A stretch of 64,000 bases of DNA. It comes from an uncultured Bacteroidales bacterium. Lineage in GTDB: Bacteria; Bacteroidota; Bacteroidia; Bacteroidales; Muribaculaceae. The DNA is taken from assembly GCA_949285735.1 (NCBI GenBank), contig CASEAQ010000007.1, forward strand, positions 1 through 64,000. Direction: 5' to 3'. Position 1 is the first letter of the stretch. Each line of letters opens with the position of its first letter. Under the pieces are notes generated by a model. The model was not told the DNA's origin and did not search any database. It saw nothing but the letters and a program-made list of their open reading frames with translations. The position numbers were made by a program, and so were the translations under genes. This document shows, in pieces, positions 1 through 7,821 of the stretch.

Positions 1-303
1 CGTGATTCTAAAATCCTCCGCGCTCCAAAAGATTATATAAAACTTTGTTGTTTAATGAGTTGTGGAAAATGTTAACAGTCTTTATTAGACACCAGTGGAT
101 ACCACTTGCGGCTCGTTGAAAAATACGGGCAGGTGCTGAACGAAAAAGAGATACAACTATGCTGCTTGCTGCGGGCAAATTTCTCGACAAAGGAAATAAG
201 CATTGTCACCCAGCAAAGCGTTCGCACCGTGTATCAGCGCAAAACGGTCATACGCCAAAAGCTGCAACTTGAAGAAAAAGGCGACATTGCTGCCGTAGTA
301 TAA
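1..303 (+). pseudogene. Decayed 3' end of a Bacteroidetes HTH (LuxR-like) transcriptional regulator
   Basis: The last ~60 codons (about 94-303) encode a LuxR/GerE-like DNA-binding tail: a LNEKEIQLCCLLR helix, then STKEIS and a recognition helix with SVRTVYQRK. This is the usual C-terminus of Bacteroidales regulators with TPR or sensor N-termini. Upstream, the same frame is stopped at 73-75. Frame 2 carries what looks like the preceding part of the family (VILKSSALQ at 2-28 and VENVNSLY at 62-85) but has stops at 38, 53, 56 and 86. Joining SLY to SGYHLRL across 86-93 would restore the typical sequence, so a frameshift and nonsense mutations are likely. The only in-frame start is a TTG at 106. 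The bulk of the gene is outside the window, so full-length status cannot be judged. Confidence 0.5.
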
Positions 304-306
304 CCC

Positions 307-2151
307 TCACTCACACTTACCCGTGGTTTTCACCTTCATTTCACATGCCTTGCAATCAAATTCGAGAGCGAGCAGCATTTCGCCATGACGCAAAAACAGC
401 TGTTGTGGCAACTTCTTCCCACCTTCGCCCTTCAGGCAGCAACCAAGTTCGCGCCTCAGGCAATAACGTGTGTGCATGACAGTGATACCACGCCTCGCAG
501 CAGCATCTCGACCCACTTCCAAAGCTGGAGTTATATCGGTCACACCATGCTCCTTGTACAACTGCATCGCAAGCCTGTTGGCAACATTGTCGGCATAAGT
601 CAACGTGGAGCTGAAGCATGGTGCCGACAAATCTTCCTTGCCCCTGTAACCATACTTGTAATTAATCTTTTGTGCCTTGTCGAGAGCCTCCAATGCACTC
701 CTGCGCAATCTCGACAAAACCGATGCCGGAATAAACCTATCGCCAGCTGTGGTTATTTTGCCAACCGTATAAATCGTGTTACCGATTTTCGACAACACTT
801 CGGCTTGCCGCTCCGATTGCGGTTTGTCCGACGGCTCAACCGTCACCAGTTCGCAACACGACACCTTGTTGCCCCGTTCATCTTCAGCATCAAGCATCAG
901 TTTGCCGTCGCCCACCCTAATGTTGAAGTCAACCCTTATCTTGCGCTCTGCATTAGATGCGTCCAAGCGGTCGCCAAACTGCTTATCATACGTCCTGAAC
1001 AATACTGTTCCCTGTGGAATCCTGACAGGCTGAGGCAAGATGAGCGTGTTGCCCTCAACACGATTCACTCGCACACCTGCATAATTGCCTTTTCGGTCAA
1101 AATAACTAATGCCGTCGCCATTGTTGAATTGCACTGGCGAGGATACCGTTATTCTTTTACCATCGCAATTTGCCACCTTGCCAGCTCGCTCGCCAATGCT
1201 CTTCGGCGTGTCGATCGATGCAATCCCTTTGCCGTTGGCAAGATTGCGCTCGTCAAAATAATAATGCGTAAATCCGCGGTTGAACTCTTTGCGCAAATCA
1301 GGCTCAAAGTCAATTTTCGATATACCCTTTGATGCTCGTTCATACCGCTCGGGGGCTTCGGCAATGACTTTGTCGATTGCACGGCGATAATAAGCCACCG
1401 CGTTTTTCACATAATTGGCATCTTTCAACCTTCCCTCGATTTTAAACGAGTCAACGCCAGCTTCAACCAGGCTGCCCACACGGTCGCTAAGGTTGAAATC
1501 CCTGAGCGACAACAGGTGCTTTCCATTTACGATTACATTCCCGTTTACGTCAACCAAGTCAAACGGCAAGCGGCATATCTGGGCACATTCACCACGGTTG
1601 GCACTTCGCCCTTTCAGTACTTGGCTCACTTGGCAGCGTCCGCTATAGCTCACGCACAATGCGCCATGCACAAATGCCTCAAGCCGCGCACTCTTTGTCC
1701 TGCGCCGTATCTCAGATATTTCACCGCAACTCAATTCTCGCGCCACAACCAATTGCGCAAAGCCAAGCGATTCAAGGAAAGCAGCCTTGTCGGCACTCCT
1801 GATGTCACACTGTGTGCTGGCGTGGAGTTCTATCGGCGGAATATCCATTCGCAGTATGCCCATGTCCTGCACAATCAGTGCGTCAACACCAGCCCTGTAC
1901 AGAGCCTTTATCATATCCTCGGCTTTCCGCAATTCATGGTCATATATAAGCGTGTTAAACGTAACATACACGCGCACACCAAACTCGTGAGCGCGCTTTA
2001 CCACACGTGCCACATCGGCAATGCTGTTACAAGCGGCACTTCGTGCGCCAAAACCCTCTGCCCCCATATACACGGCATCGGCACCGTGGTTAATGGCAGC
2101 CATTGCCACGTCGTAATTCTTGGCAGGAGCCAATAATTCAAGTTGTCTCAT
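307..2151 (-). CDS. U32 family peptidase / RlhA-type rRNA hydroxylase-like protein
   Basis: 614-residue protein of the U32 family. It opens with LELLAPAKNYDVAMAAINHGADAVYMG, the TIM-barrel-like start of the family, and has the signature around residues 160-200: EAFVHGALCVSYSGRC followed by a second Cys pair in GECAQIC. These four Cys match the Fe-S ligands known in relatives. A C-terminal beta-rich part follows. Members include E. coli RlhA (hydroxylation of 23S rRNA C2501) and collagenase-like proteases; the sequence alone does not decide between them, although the length fits RlhA-like members. It starts 15 nt downstream of metA and is probably cotranscribed with it. ATG start at 2151. Confidence 0.85.
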   Translation of the reverse strand: MRQLELLAPAKNYDVAMAAINHGADAVYMGAEGFGARSAACNSIADVARVVKRAHEFGVRVYVTFNTLIYDHELRKAEDMIKALYRAGVDALIVQDMGILRMDIPPIELHASTQCDIRSADKAAFLESLGFAQLVVARELSCGEISEIRRRTKSARLEAFVHGALCVSYSGRCQVSQVLKGRSANRGECAQICRLPFDLVDVNGNVIVNGKHLLSLRDFNLSDRVGSLVEAGVDSFKIEGRLKDANYVKNAVAYYRRAIDKVIAEAPERYERASKGISKIDFEPDLRKEFNRGFTHYYFDERNLANGKGIASIDTPKSIGERAGKVANCDGKRITVSSPVQFNNGDGISYFDRKGNYAGVRVNRVEGNTLILPQPVRIPQGTVLFRTYDKQFGDRLDASNAERKIRVDFNIRVGDGKLMLDAEDERGNKVSCCELVTVEPSDKPQSERQAEVLSKIGNTIYTVGKITTAGDRFIPASVLSRLRRSALEALDKAQKINYKYGYRGKEDLSAPCFSSTLTYADNVANRLAMQLYKEHGVTDITPALEVGRDAAARRGITVMHTRYCLRRELGCCLKGEGGKKLPQQLFLRHGEMLLALEFDCKACEMKVKTTGKCE

Positions 2152-2166
2152 CTTTCTTTGCGCCCG

Positions 2167-3084
2167 TCAACGTATCTTTCTAATGTCGTATGGTGTCTCT
2201 TGATATACAAAATAATTGAGCCAGTTGGTAAACAGCAGATTGGCGTGCGACCGCCACCTCACTATCGGCTTTTTTGTAGGATCATTGTCGAGATAGTAAT
2301 TATCGGGAATATGCGGATTTATGCCTTTCTCCAAATCGCGGTGATACTCAAAGTCGAGCGTCATGGGCGAATATTCCGAATGACCCGTTATGTAAAATTC
2401 GCGTCCACCCCTGCCCATGACCATATACACGCCGCTTTCGTCGCTTTCGGATATGATTTTCAAGTCTGGGATTTTCACAATATCCTCCTTGCGCACTTCG
2501 CTATACCGGCTGTGAGGAACATAAAACTCATCGTCAAACCCGCGGAATATCGGATTCCTCGGGTCGTCGATATAGTGCTTGAATACTCCCGAAATTTTCT
2601 TCTCAAGCACATACTTTGGCACCCCATAATGGTAATACAGTCCTGCAAGGGCAGCCCAGCATATATATAGCGTAGATGTCACATGAGTACGCGCCCACGA
2701 AAAAATCTCGGTTAGCTGAGTCCAATAATCCACCGCTTCAAAATCGACTTTCTCCACCGGTGCTCCAGTTATGATAAACCCGTCATAGTTATCCCCCTTG
2801 ATAGCATCGAATTTTTTGTAAAATGCCTCAATGTGTTCACGTGGAGTATTTTTGCTCACGTGTCCGTCTGGCTCAATGAAATCTATCTCTATCTGCAACG
2901 GGGAGTTCGACAAAAGGCGCAACAAGTCGGTCTCCGTCATTATCTTTAACGGCATCAAGTTCAGTATCGCAATCTTCAACGGACGAATATCTTGCGAAGA
3001 AGCCCTTTGCTCGTCAATGACAAATATATTTTCATTCCTTAATGTCTCTACTGCGGGTAATGATGATGGTACGCGTACTGGCAT
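2167..3084 (-). CDS. metA: Homoserine O-acyltransferase MetA, predicted acetyl-CoA specific
   Basis: 305-residue enzyme that acylates L-homoserine in the first committed step of methionine synthesis. The alignment keeps E. coli numbering: catalytic Cys142 (in [10 protein letters not shown]), His235 and Glu237 (GHSEYS). Residue 111 is Glu (GAPVEKVDF), not the Gly of succinyl-specific E. coli MetA. Work on the family ties Glu111 to acetyl-CoA, so the product is probably O-acetyl-homoserine despite the usual succinyltransferase name. The ATG at 3084 is preceded by AAGGAG with 7 nt spacing, a good Shine-Dalgarno that is rare in this phylum. Upstream is a TAATTTTG -7 box. Operon with the U32 gene. 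Confidence 0.95.
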   Translation of the reverse strand: MPVRVPSSLPAVETLRNENIFVIDEQRASSQDIRPLKIAILNLMPLKIMTETDLLRLLSNSPLQIEIDFIEPDGHVSKNTPREHIEAFYKKFDAIKGDNYDGFIITGAPVEKVDFEAVDYWTQLTEIFSWARTHVTSTLYICWAALAGLYYHYGVPKYVLEKKISGVFKHYIDDPRNPIFRGFDDEFYVPHSRYSEVRKEDIVKIPDLKIISESDESGVYMVMGRGGREFYITGHSEYSPMTLDFEYHRDLEKGINPHIPDNYYLDNDPTKKPIVRWRSHANLLFTNWLNYFVYQETPYDIRKIR

Positions 3085-3091
3085 AATCTCT

Positions 3092-3117
3092 CTCCTTATA
3101 AATCAAATGCAAAATTA
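3092..3117 (-). promoter_or_regulatory. metA -7 promoter box and Shine-Dalgarno
   Basis: On the minus strand, TAATTTTG (3110-3117) matches the Bacteroidetes -7 consensus TAnnTTTG. AAGGAG (3092-3097) lies 7 nt before the metA ATG. The predicted leader is only about 20 nt, which leaves no room for a SAM riboswitch. Confidence 0.5.
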
Positions 3118-3213
3118 CACATAAAAACCATACCCCACAATAACGCCTTTTTCGAAGAAACGCTATACACGCAGCTCTTTTATTTAACGTGTTATGGAAT
3201 ACAGTAGCACAGA

Positions 3214-3384
3214 GGGCGGCAAGCCGTCCAACCATGCCGTAACCCCGGGGACGCAGGAACCTTCGGAATGAAACCGCCTCACATAGCAAATTGTGGGGGA
3301 GTTGATGGTGTCCGACAGTTCCTTGCCCACTGCGTTAGGCTGCGTAACTTTCGGTCACAACAAAGTAGGACGGCTTCGCCGCCC
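3214..3384. repeat. Inverted repeat pair GGGCGGC(A)AGCCGTCC / GGACGGCTTCGCCGCCC
   Basis: A 16-nt arm at 3214-3229 and a 17-nt arm at 3368-3384 are reverse complements except for one extra base; each arm is itself a small GC hairpin. The 138 bp between them contain no convincing gene: short open frames exist but show no family resemblance. The block sits in the 470-bp gap between metA and the beta-CASP gene. It may be an extragenic repeat or the scar of a small mobile element. Confidence 0.45.
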
Positions 3385-3401
3385 CCAAGGTTTATTTTTA
3401 A

Positions 3402-3547
3402 CGTCTCGGCAAAGCGAAAAAAATGGACAAGTTCTTTTTTGCTTTGCACCCGACTTTCGCTATATTTTGATAATATAGGCTGCGTCTCGGCAATGCAAAA
3501 ATGAACAAGTTCTTTTTTGGCATTGCACTCGACTTTCGCTATATTTG
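3402..3547 (+). repeat. Tandem promoter-bearing palindromic repeat, two copies
   Basis: Two diverged copies, 3402-3468 and 3483-3547 (period 81). Each reads CGTCTCGGCA, then a palindrome with centre AACAAGTT or GACAAGTT, then TTGCAC(C/T)CGACTTTCGCTATATTT. The copies differ in the stem by paired changes (GCAAAGC with GCTTTGC against GCAATGC with GCATTGC). Between them lies a perfect 7-bp palindrome, CTATATT-TTGAT-AATATAG (3460-3478). Copy 2 ends 8 nt before the next ATG. A related pair is found at 27217-27321. Confidence 0.75.
3516..3547 (+). promoter_or_regulatory. Promoter within repeat copy 2
   Basis: TTTG (3516-3519), a 20-nt spacer, then TATATTTG (3540-3547): both boxes and the spacing fit the sigma-ABfr promoter consensus. 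The -33 box lies inside the palindrome's right arm. The ATG at 3555 would be nearly leaderless. Copy 1 has the weaker TTTG-N19-TATATTTT (3438-3468). Confidence 0.7.
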
Positions 3548-3554
3548 CCTAAAT

Positions 3555-4805
3555 ATGAAAATCACTATACATCGCGGCACTGACCAAATTGGCGGTTGCG
3601 TAACCGAATATGAAGAAAATGGCTGGCGGCTGTTTGTCGATTATGGCGAACAGTTGCCAAGCGCAAATGCGACCGACAAGCCTTTAAAAATCGATGGGCT
3701 GACGCATGGCGACATCTCAAAAAGCGCATTGCTGCTCACGCACTACCACGGCGACCACATAGGGAAAATCACCGAATTGCCCACCACGCTGCCAATCTAT
3801 ATGGGCAAACTTGCATGTGAGATACAGACATACGCATCAACCCACATCAGCCAAGTTGACGACAAACACGCAAAGATTGTCGCTCGCCTGAAGCAATCAA
3901 ACCGATTTCTCCCCAGCGAACGGTTCAAGTTTGGCGGCATCAACATCATGCCGATAAATATCGACCACTCGGCTTTCGACGCATACACCTTCGTCATCGA
4001 AGCTGGCGGCACAAAAGTGCTGCACACCGGCGATTTCCGCACCCACGGATTTCGCAGCAGCAAATTCCCGAAAGTCGTAGAGACGCTTATCGGGAAAGTT
4101 GATTATGTCGTCTGCGAGGGCACAAACATATCACGCCCCGACAGTGCCAATCAATCGGAACAGCAGCTGCAACAAGCCTTCAAACAGGCTTTCCGTGACA
4201 ACAAATACAATATCGTTTACCTCTCCTCGACAAATATCGACCGTCTGTTCGGTCTATACCATGCTGCCCTGTCGGCTCAACGCCCTTTCTACATCGACGG
4301 TTATCAAAAGCATATCATGAATATAATAGTCGGCAGCAACAGTTTGTGGAACAAATCGCCTCTATACCGATACGGCAAATATAAACCTATCTGCCTGCAA
4401 CGCGATGGCAAAGACTTCCACATAAATCAAAAGTTTATCGACTTCACCGCAAACCAAGGATATGTGCTGATTGCCCGAGCAAGCAAGCGATTTGACGACC
4501 TGATTGCAAAAATGCCAGGCTCTCCCAAGCAACGCTACCTATCGATGTGGAAGGGATATACCGACCCTGACAACGCAGCATTCAACCCAACTCTCGCCCA
4601 ATCGCTTGGAGAGGATTTCCGCTATATGCACACCAGCGGACATTGCGACGCGCACAGCCTCGGCACTCTATTCGAAATGCTGTCGCCACGAGCCATAATT
4701 CCTATGCACACCGACAATCCTGCCGAATTTCTAAGACAATTTGGCAATCGTTGGAAAACAATCCTCCTCAACGACGGAGAAACATTCAACACCCTATCGT
4801 TATGA
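3555..4805 (+). CDS. Beta-CASP / RNase J-like metallo-beta-lactamase-fold hydrolase
   Basis: 416-residue MBL-fold protein. Metal-binding motifs are visible in order: HYHGDH (motif 2), DHSAFDAY, HTGDFR, then beta-CASP-type motifs CEGTNIS (A), SGHCD (B) and PMHTD (C). This is the layout of RNase J and related nucleases or RNA-processing enzymes, but the RNase J C-terminal domain is absent, so the substrate is unknown. I chose the ATG at 3555 (MKITIHRG). An in-frame ATG at 3501 lies inside the repeat and upstream of the predicted transcription start. The stop overlaps the next gene's start (ATGA), which suggests translational coupling with the phosphoesterase. Confidence 0.85.
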   Translation: MKITIHRGTDQIGGCVTEYEENGWRLFVDYGEQLPSANATDKPLKIDGLTHGDISKSALLLTHYHGDHIGKITELPTTLPIYMGKLACEIQTYASTHISQVDDKHAKIVARLKQSNRFLPSERFKFGGINIMPINIDHSAFDAYTFVIEAGGTKVLHTGDFRTHGFRSSKFPKVVETLIGKVDYVVCEGTNISRPDSANQSEQQLQQAFKQAFRDNKYNIVYLSSTNIDRLFGLYHAALSAQRPFYIDGYQKHIMNIIVGSNSLWNKSPLYRYGKYKPICLQRDGKDFHINQKFIDFTANQGYVLIARASKRFDDLIAKMPGSPKQRYLSMWKGYTDPDNAAFNPTLAQSLGEDFRYMHTSGHCDAHSLGTLFEMLSPRAIIPMHTDNPAEFLRQFGNRWKTILLNDGETFNTLSL

Positions 4806-5395
4806 AAATACTACACTTGTCTGACACCCACAACTGCCACCGCCGACTTCGCAACCTGCCCGAAGCCGATGTAGTGGTGCATTCCGGCGACTTTTGCATG
4901 GTAGGCACCAAGCAAGAATCTATCGACTTCCTCAACTGGTTTTGCGGCCTACCCTACCGCCACAAAATATTCATTTGCGGCAATCACGACGAACCCCTTT
5001 ACGGAGCCTCTGTCAATGGGCTCGACCCCAACGTACACTACCTGTGCAACTCGGGTATCGAGATTGACGGCGTGAACTTCTATGGTGTACCTATGTTCAT
5101 GCGTGACTGCATCTTCAACCGCCAGTCGCGCAACTACGCAAAAATTCCCGAAGGCACCGACGTGTTGATAACCCACGACCCTCCGTATGGCATTCTCGAC
5201 TATGACGACAACATCAACTATGGCTCAACAGAGATTTTAAACCGAATCACAACCATAAAACCCAGCGTCCACCTTTTCGGGCACATACACGCCCAACATG
5301 GCATTATCCAACTCAACGGTACCACATACTCAAATGGAGCCATAATGAACGCCAACTACACCGAACTAAACCAGCCAACCATCATCGAAATATAG
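4802..5395 (+). CDS. Calcineurin-like metallophosphoesterase
   Basis: 197-residue cytosolic metallophosphoesterase. The five blocks are clear: LSDTHN (residues 6-11), VVVHSGDF, ICGNHDEP, a late LITHDPP, and LFGHIHAQHG. No signal peptide or membrane segment. The family hydrolyses phosphodiester or phosphomonoester bonds in nucleotides, nucleic acids or proteins; the substrate here cannot be told. The ATG at 4802 overlaps the beta-CASP stop by 4 nt, so the two are almost certainly cotranslated and may act on the same substrate. A strong terminator follows. Confidence 0.85.
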   Translation: MKILHLSDTHNCHRRLRNLPEADVVVHSGDFCMVGTKQESIDFLNWFCGLPYRHKIFICGNHDEPLYGASVNGLDPNVHYLCNSGIEIDGVNFYGVPMFMRDCIFNRQSRNYAKIPEGTDVLITHDPPYGILDYDDNINYGSTEILNRITTIKPSVHLFGHIHAQHGIIQLNGTTYSNGAIMNANYTELNQPTIIEI

Positions 5396-5398
5396 GCA

Positions 5399-5433
5399 CA
5401 AAAAAAGTCCTGCCAAACCAGCAGGACTTTTTT
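5399..5433. terminator. Bidirectional intrinsic terminator
   Basis: Stem GTCCTGC (5407-5413), loop CAAACCA, GCAGGAC (5421-5427), then six T; seven A precede the stem (5400-5406). It ends the beta-CASP/phosphoesterase unit and could also act on converging radA transcripts. No gene is visible from 5434 to 5620. Confidence 0.85.
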
Positions 5434-5620
5434 ATGAATAACTTTACAAATCAAAATTATGTACGTCGCTACTTCACAGTGGAAAACGTATATAGGTATA
5501 AATTCTTGAAAAAGTTAGTGTTGTTTGAAGCTTATTAGTTTCTGTTTATTTGTTTGACTGCCTCACCCGTATTTGGTTTAATCGGCAATGTATGTTTTTA
5601 TATTTATTAACACACAATTA

Positions 5621-6994
5621 TTACCCAAACAGAAATCTGAACGCCTCTTCAACCCCGCTAACTTGCACAATATTAATACTATACTTACTCAAATCAAGCC
5701 CCTTGTCATTATTCTTAGGAATAAGAATATTTTTAAACCCGAGTTTCTCAGCCTCGCTTATTCGTTGCTCGATTCTTGTGATTTGCCTTATCTCGCCCGA
5801 CAATCCCACTTCGCCCGACACGCACGTTTCTCGCGGCAGGGCAATATCGACATTCGACGACAAAATAGAACAAATCACGGCAAGATCCATCGCCGGGTCG
5901 TTGACCTTCAAGCCACCGGCAATATTCAAGAACACATCTTTCTGCGCAAGTTTAAACCCAACTTTCTTTTCAAGCACTGCAAGCAGCATATTCATTCGCT
6001 TGTAGTCAAACCCCGTGACCGACCGTTGCGCCGTGCCATAGGCTGCCGTGCTCACAAGGGCCTGCACCTCAATCAAGAACGGACGTGCACCTTCCAACGT
6101 AACTCCGATGCACACGCCAGTGTAATTTTCAAGGCTTTGCGACAACAGCATCTCCGACGGATTTTTCACCTCGCGAAGTCCGTTTTGCTTCATTTCATAT
6201 ATACCTATCTCTGAAGTGCTGCCAAAACGGTTTTTGATGGAACGGAGTATTCGGTACAGATAGTGCCTGTCGCCCTCGAATTGCAACACGGCATCGACAA
6301 TATGCTCCAGCACCTTGGGCCCGGCAATGCTCCCCTCCTTGTTTATATGCCCAATGAGAATGACAGGCGTTCCCGAGGTCTTGGCATACTTCAACAAAGC
6401 TGCTGCACACTCGCGCACCTGCGCCACGCTCCCTGCAGCCGAGTCGAGCGTCTCGGTCGCAATAGTCTGAATCGAGTCGATAATCACAAGCCCCGGTTCG
6501 CAACTCTCGATGCTTTCGAATATCGCTTCGAGCGATGTCTCACACACGATGTAGCATTCACACCCCTCGCCATATCCGCCAATGCGGTCGGCGCGCATCT
6601 TCAGTTGCTGCACACTTTCCTCGCCCGACACATACAGCACTTTGCGGCTGCGTATCCTAAGCACATTTTGCAACACCAGTGTCGATTTGCCTATGCCTGG
6701 TTCGCCACCCACAAGAATTATCGATCCTGGCACAAGACCGCCACCAAGCACGCGATTGAGTTCCCCGCTTGGCAGGGTTATACGCTCCTCGGCTTCAGCC
6801 TTTATCTCGGTAATCTTTACGGGGGCTTTCCGCTCCCTTGTACCAGCGAGCGATGCCTTTGCCGGTTTTGCCGCTATTTTTTCTTCAACATAAGTGTTCC
6901 ATTCACCGCAATTAGGGCAACGACCTATCCATTTGGGCGAGTCGGCACCACAATTGCTGCACACATACACCGTTTTAGTTTTATTTGCTGCCAT
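5621..6994 (-). CDS. radA: DNA repair protein RadA
   Basis: 457-residue RecA-family helicase that promotes branch migration during recombinational repair. Visible features: N-terminal zinc finger with Cys12, Cys15, Cys26 and Cys29 (CSNCG...CPNCGEW), Walker A GEPGIGKST, a Walker B region ending in IIDS, the RadA-specific KNRFG motif followed by EIGIYEM, and a C-terminal Lon-like domain with SGEVGLSGEIR. Length is typical. An upstream GTG (7003) would add three residues; the ATG at 6994 is preferred. It lies 15 nt downstream of the TrmH-like gene and is probably in the same operon. Confidence 0.97.
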   Translation of the reverse strand: MAANKTKTVYVCSNCGADSPKWIGRCPNCGEWNTYVEEKIAAKPAKASLAGTRERKAPVKITEIKAEAEERITLPSGELNRVLGGGLVPGSIILVGGEPGIGKSTLVLQNVLRIRSRKVLYVSGEESVQQLKMRADRIGGYGEGCECYIVCETSLEAIFESIESCEPGLVIIDSIQTIATETLDSAAGSVAQVRECAAALLKYAKTSGTPVILIGHINKEGSIAGPKVLEHIVDAVLQFEGDRHYLYRILRSIKNRFGSTSEIGIYEMKQNGLREVKNPSEMLLSQSLENYTGVCIGVTLEGARPFLIEVQALVSTAAYGTAQRSVTGFDYKRMNMLLAVLEKKVGFKLAQKDVFLNIAGGLKVNDPAMDLAVICSILSSNVDIALPRETCVSGEVGLSGEIRQITRIEQRISEAEKLGFKNILIPKNNDKGLDLSKYSINIVQVSGVEEAFRFLFG

Positions 6995-7009
6995 CTTTTC
7001 CACGATGTG

Positions 7010-7789
7010 TTACTGTATCCCTTCGGCAACAATCCTGCGGCGAAACTCGCCTATCGTTATGGCAGCGGCAATACCCACATTAAGAGATTCCGACGTGACC
7101 ACATTGGCAGGATAAGACGGAATACGCAATTTCATTTTCGACAAGTCGGACAACGCTTGCGACATTCCCCTGCCCTCATTCCCGAAAATCACGAACCCCG
7201 TCGCCGATAGCTCGGCTTTATACAGATTCTTTCCGCCGAGTGATGTGCCATAGATGGGCATATCGCTATATTTCTTTAGCAACTCGTCGAGTTTGCAATA
7301 TGTCACGTTCACTCTCGATATTGCCCCCATCGTGGCTTGTATCACCTTATTGTTGTAAACGTCCACCGTATTGGGGCTGCAAAATATATTCTTCACCCCA
7401 AACCAGTCACACAGCCTTATTATCGTGCCCAAGTTGCCCGGGTCTTGTATGTTTTCGAGCACCACATTCAGTCCGCCCCGGATGTCATCGTCGCTCATTT
7501 CTATCACAGGCATTTCATACACGGCTATCACATCGGCTGCATTCGACATCTGCGACATTCGCTGCATCTGCTGGCTGTTGGCAAAAATTATCTTGTCGAG
7601 ATGCCCGCTGTGCCCGTTTTCCTCATACCATGCCTTGGTTGCGATAATCATGCGGCACTTGAAGTAATCCCACGTGTCTCTCACGCACTTGGTTCCTTCT
7701 GCCACAAAGCAACCCTCTTCTTCACGCACCTTCTTGCGCGACAACGATATTACATACTTAATTAAGCTGTTTGTTATATTCATGTTCAT
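7010..7789 (-). CDS. TrmH/SpoU-family RNA 2'-O-methyltransferase
   Basis: 259-residue SPOUT methyltransferase. The N-terminal RNA-binding segment has the family pattern of basic helix plus FVAEGTK. The three SPOUT motifs follow: NIQDPGNLGTIIR (motif 1), FGNEGRGMS (motif 2) and SLNVGIAAAI (motif 3), which form the knotted S-adenosylmethionine site. Closest types are RlmB/TrmH/TsnR-like rRNA or tRNA ribose methylases; the target nucleotide is not predictable. A second ATG six nt in (7783) is equally possible. First gene of the unit with radA; the gap to the upstream stress-protein stop is only 32 nt and holds a TG/TA-rich run. Confidence 0.9.
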   Translation of the reverse strand: MNMNITNSLIKYVISLSRKKVREEEGCFVAEGTKCVRDTWDYFKCRMIIATKAWYEENGHSGHLDKIIFANSQQMQRMSQMSNAADVIAVYEMPVIEMSDDDIRGGLNVVLENIQDPGNLGTIIRLCDWFGVKNIFCSPNTVDVYNNKVIQATMGAISRVNVTYCKLDELLKKYSDMPIYGTSLGGKNLYKAELSATGFVIFGNEGRGMSQALSDLSKMKLRIPSYPANVVTSESLNVGIAAAITIGEFRRRIVAEGIQ

Positions 7790-7821
7790 AAAAACACTGT
7801 GTATATATGTGTGTGTATATA

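Noticed and set aside
385..2136. Long plus-strand open frames opposite the U32 gene
   Set aside because: Shadow frames of a clearly coding minus-strand gene; no recognisable domain.
3501..3554. Upstream in-frame ATG extending the beta-CASP protein by 18 residues
   Set aside because: It lies inside the promoter repeat, upstream of the predicted transcription start, and encodes a repeat-derived hydrophobic stretch.
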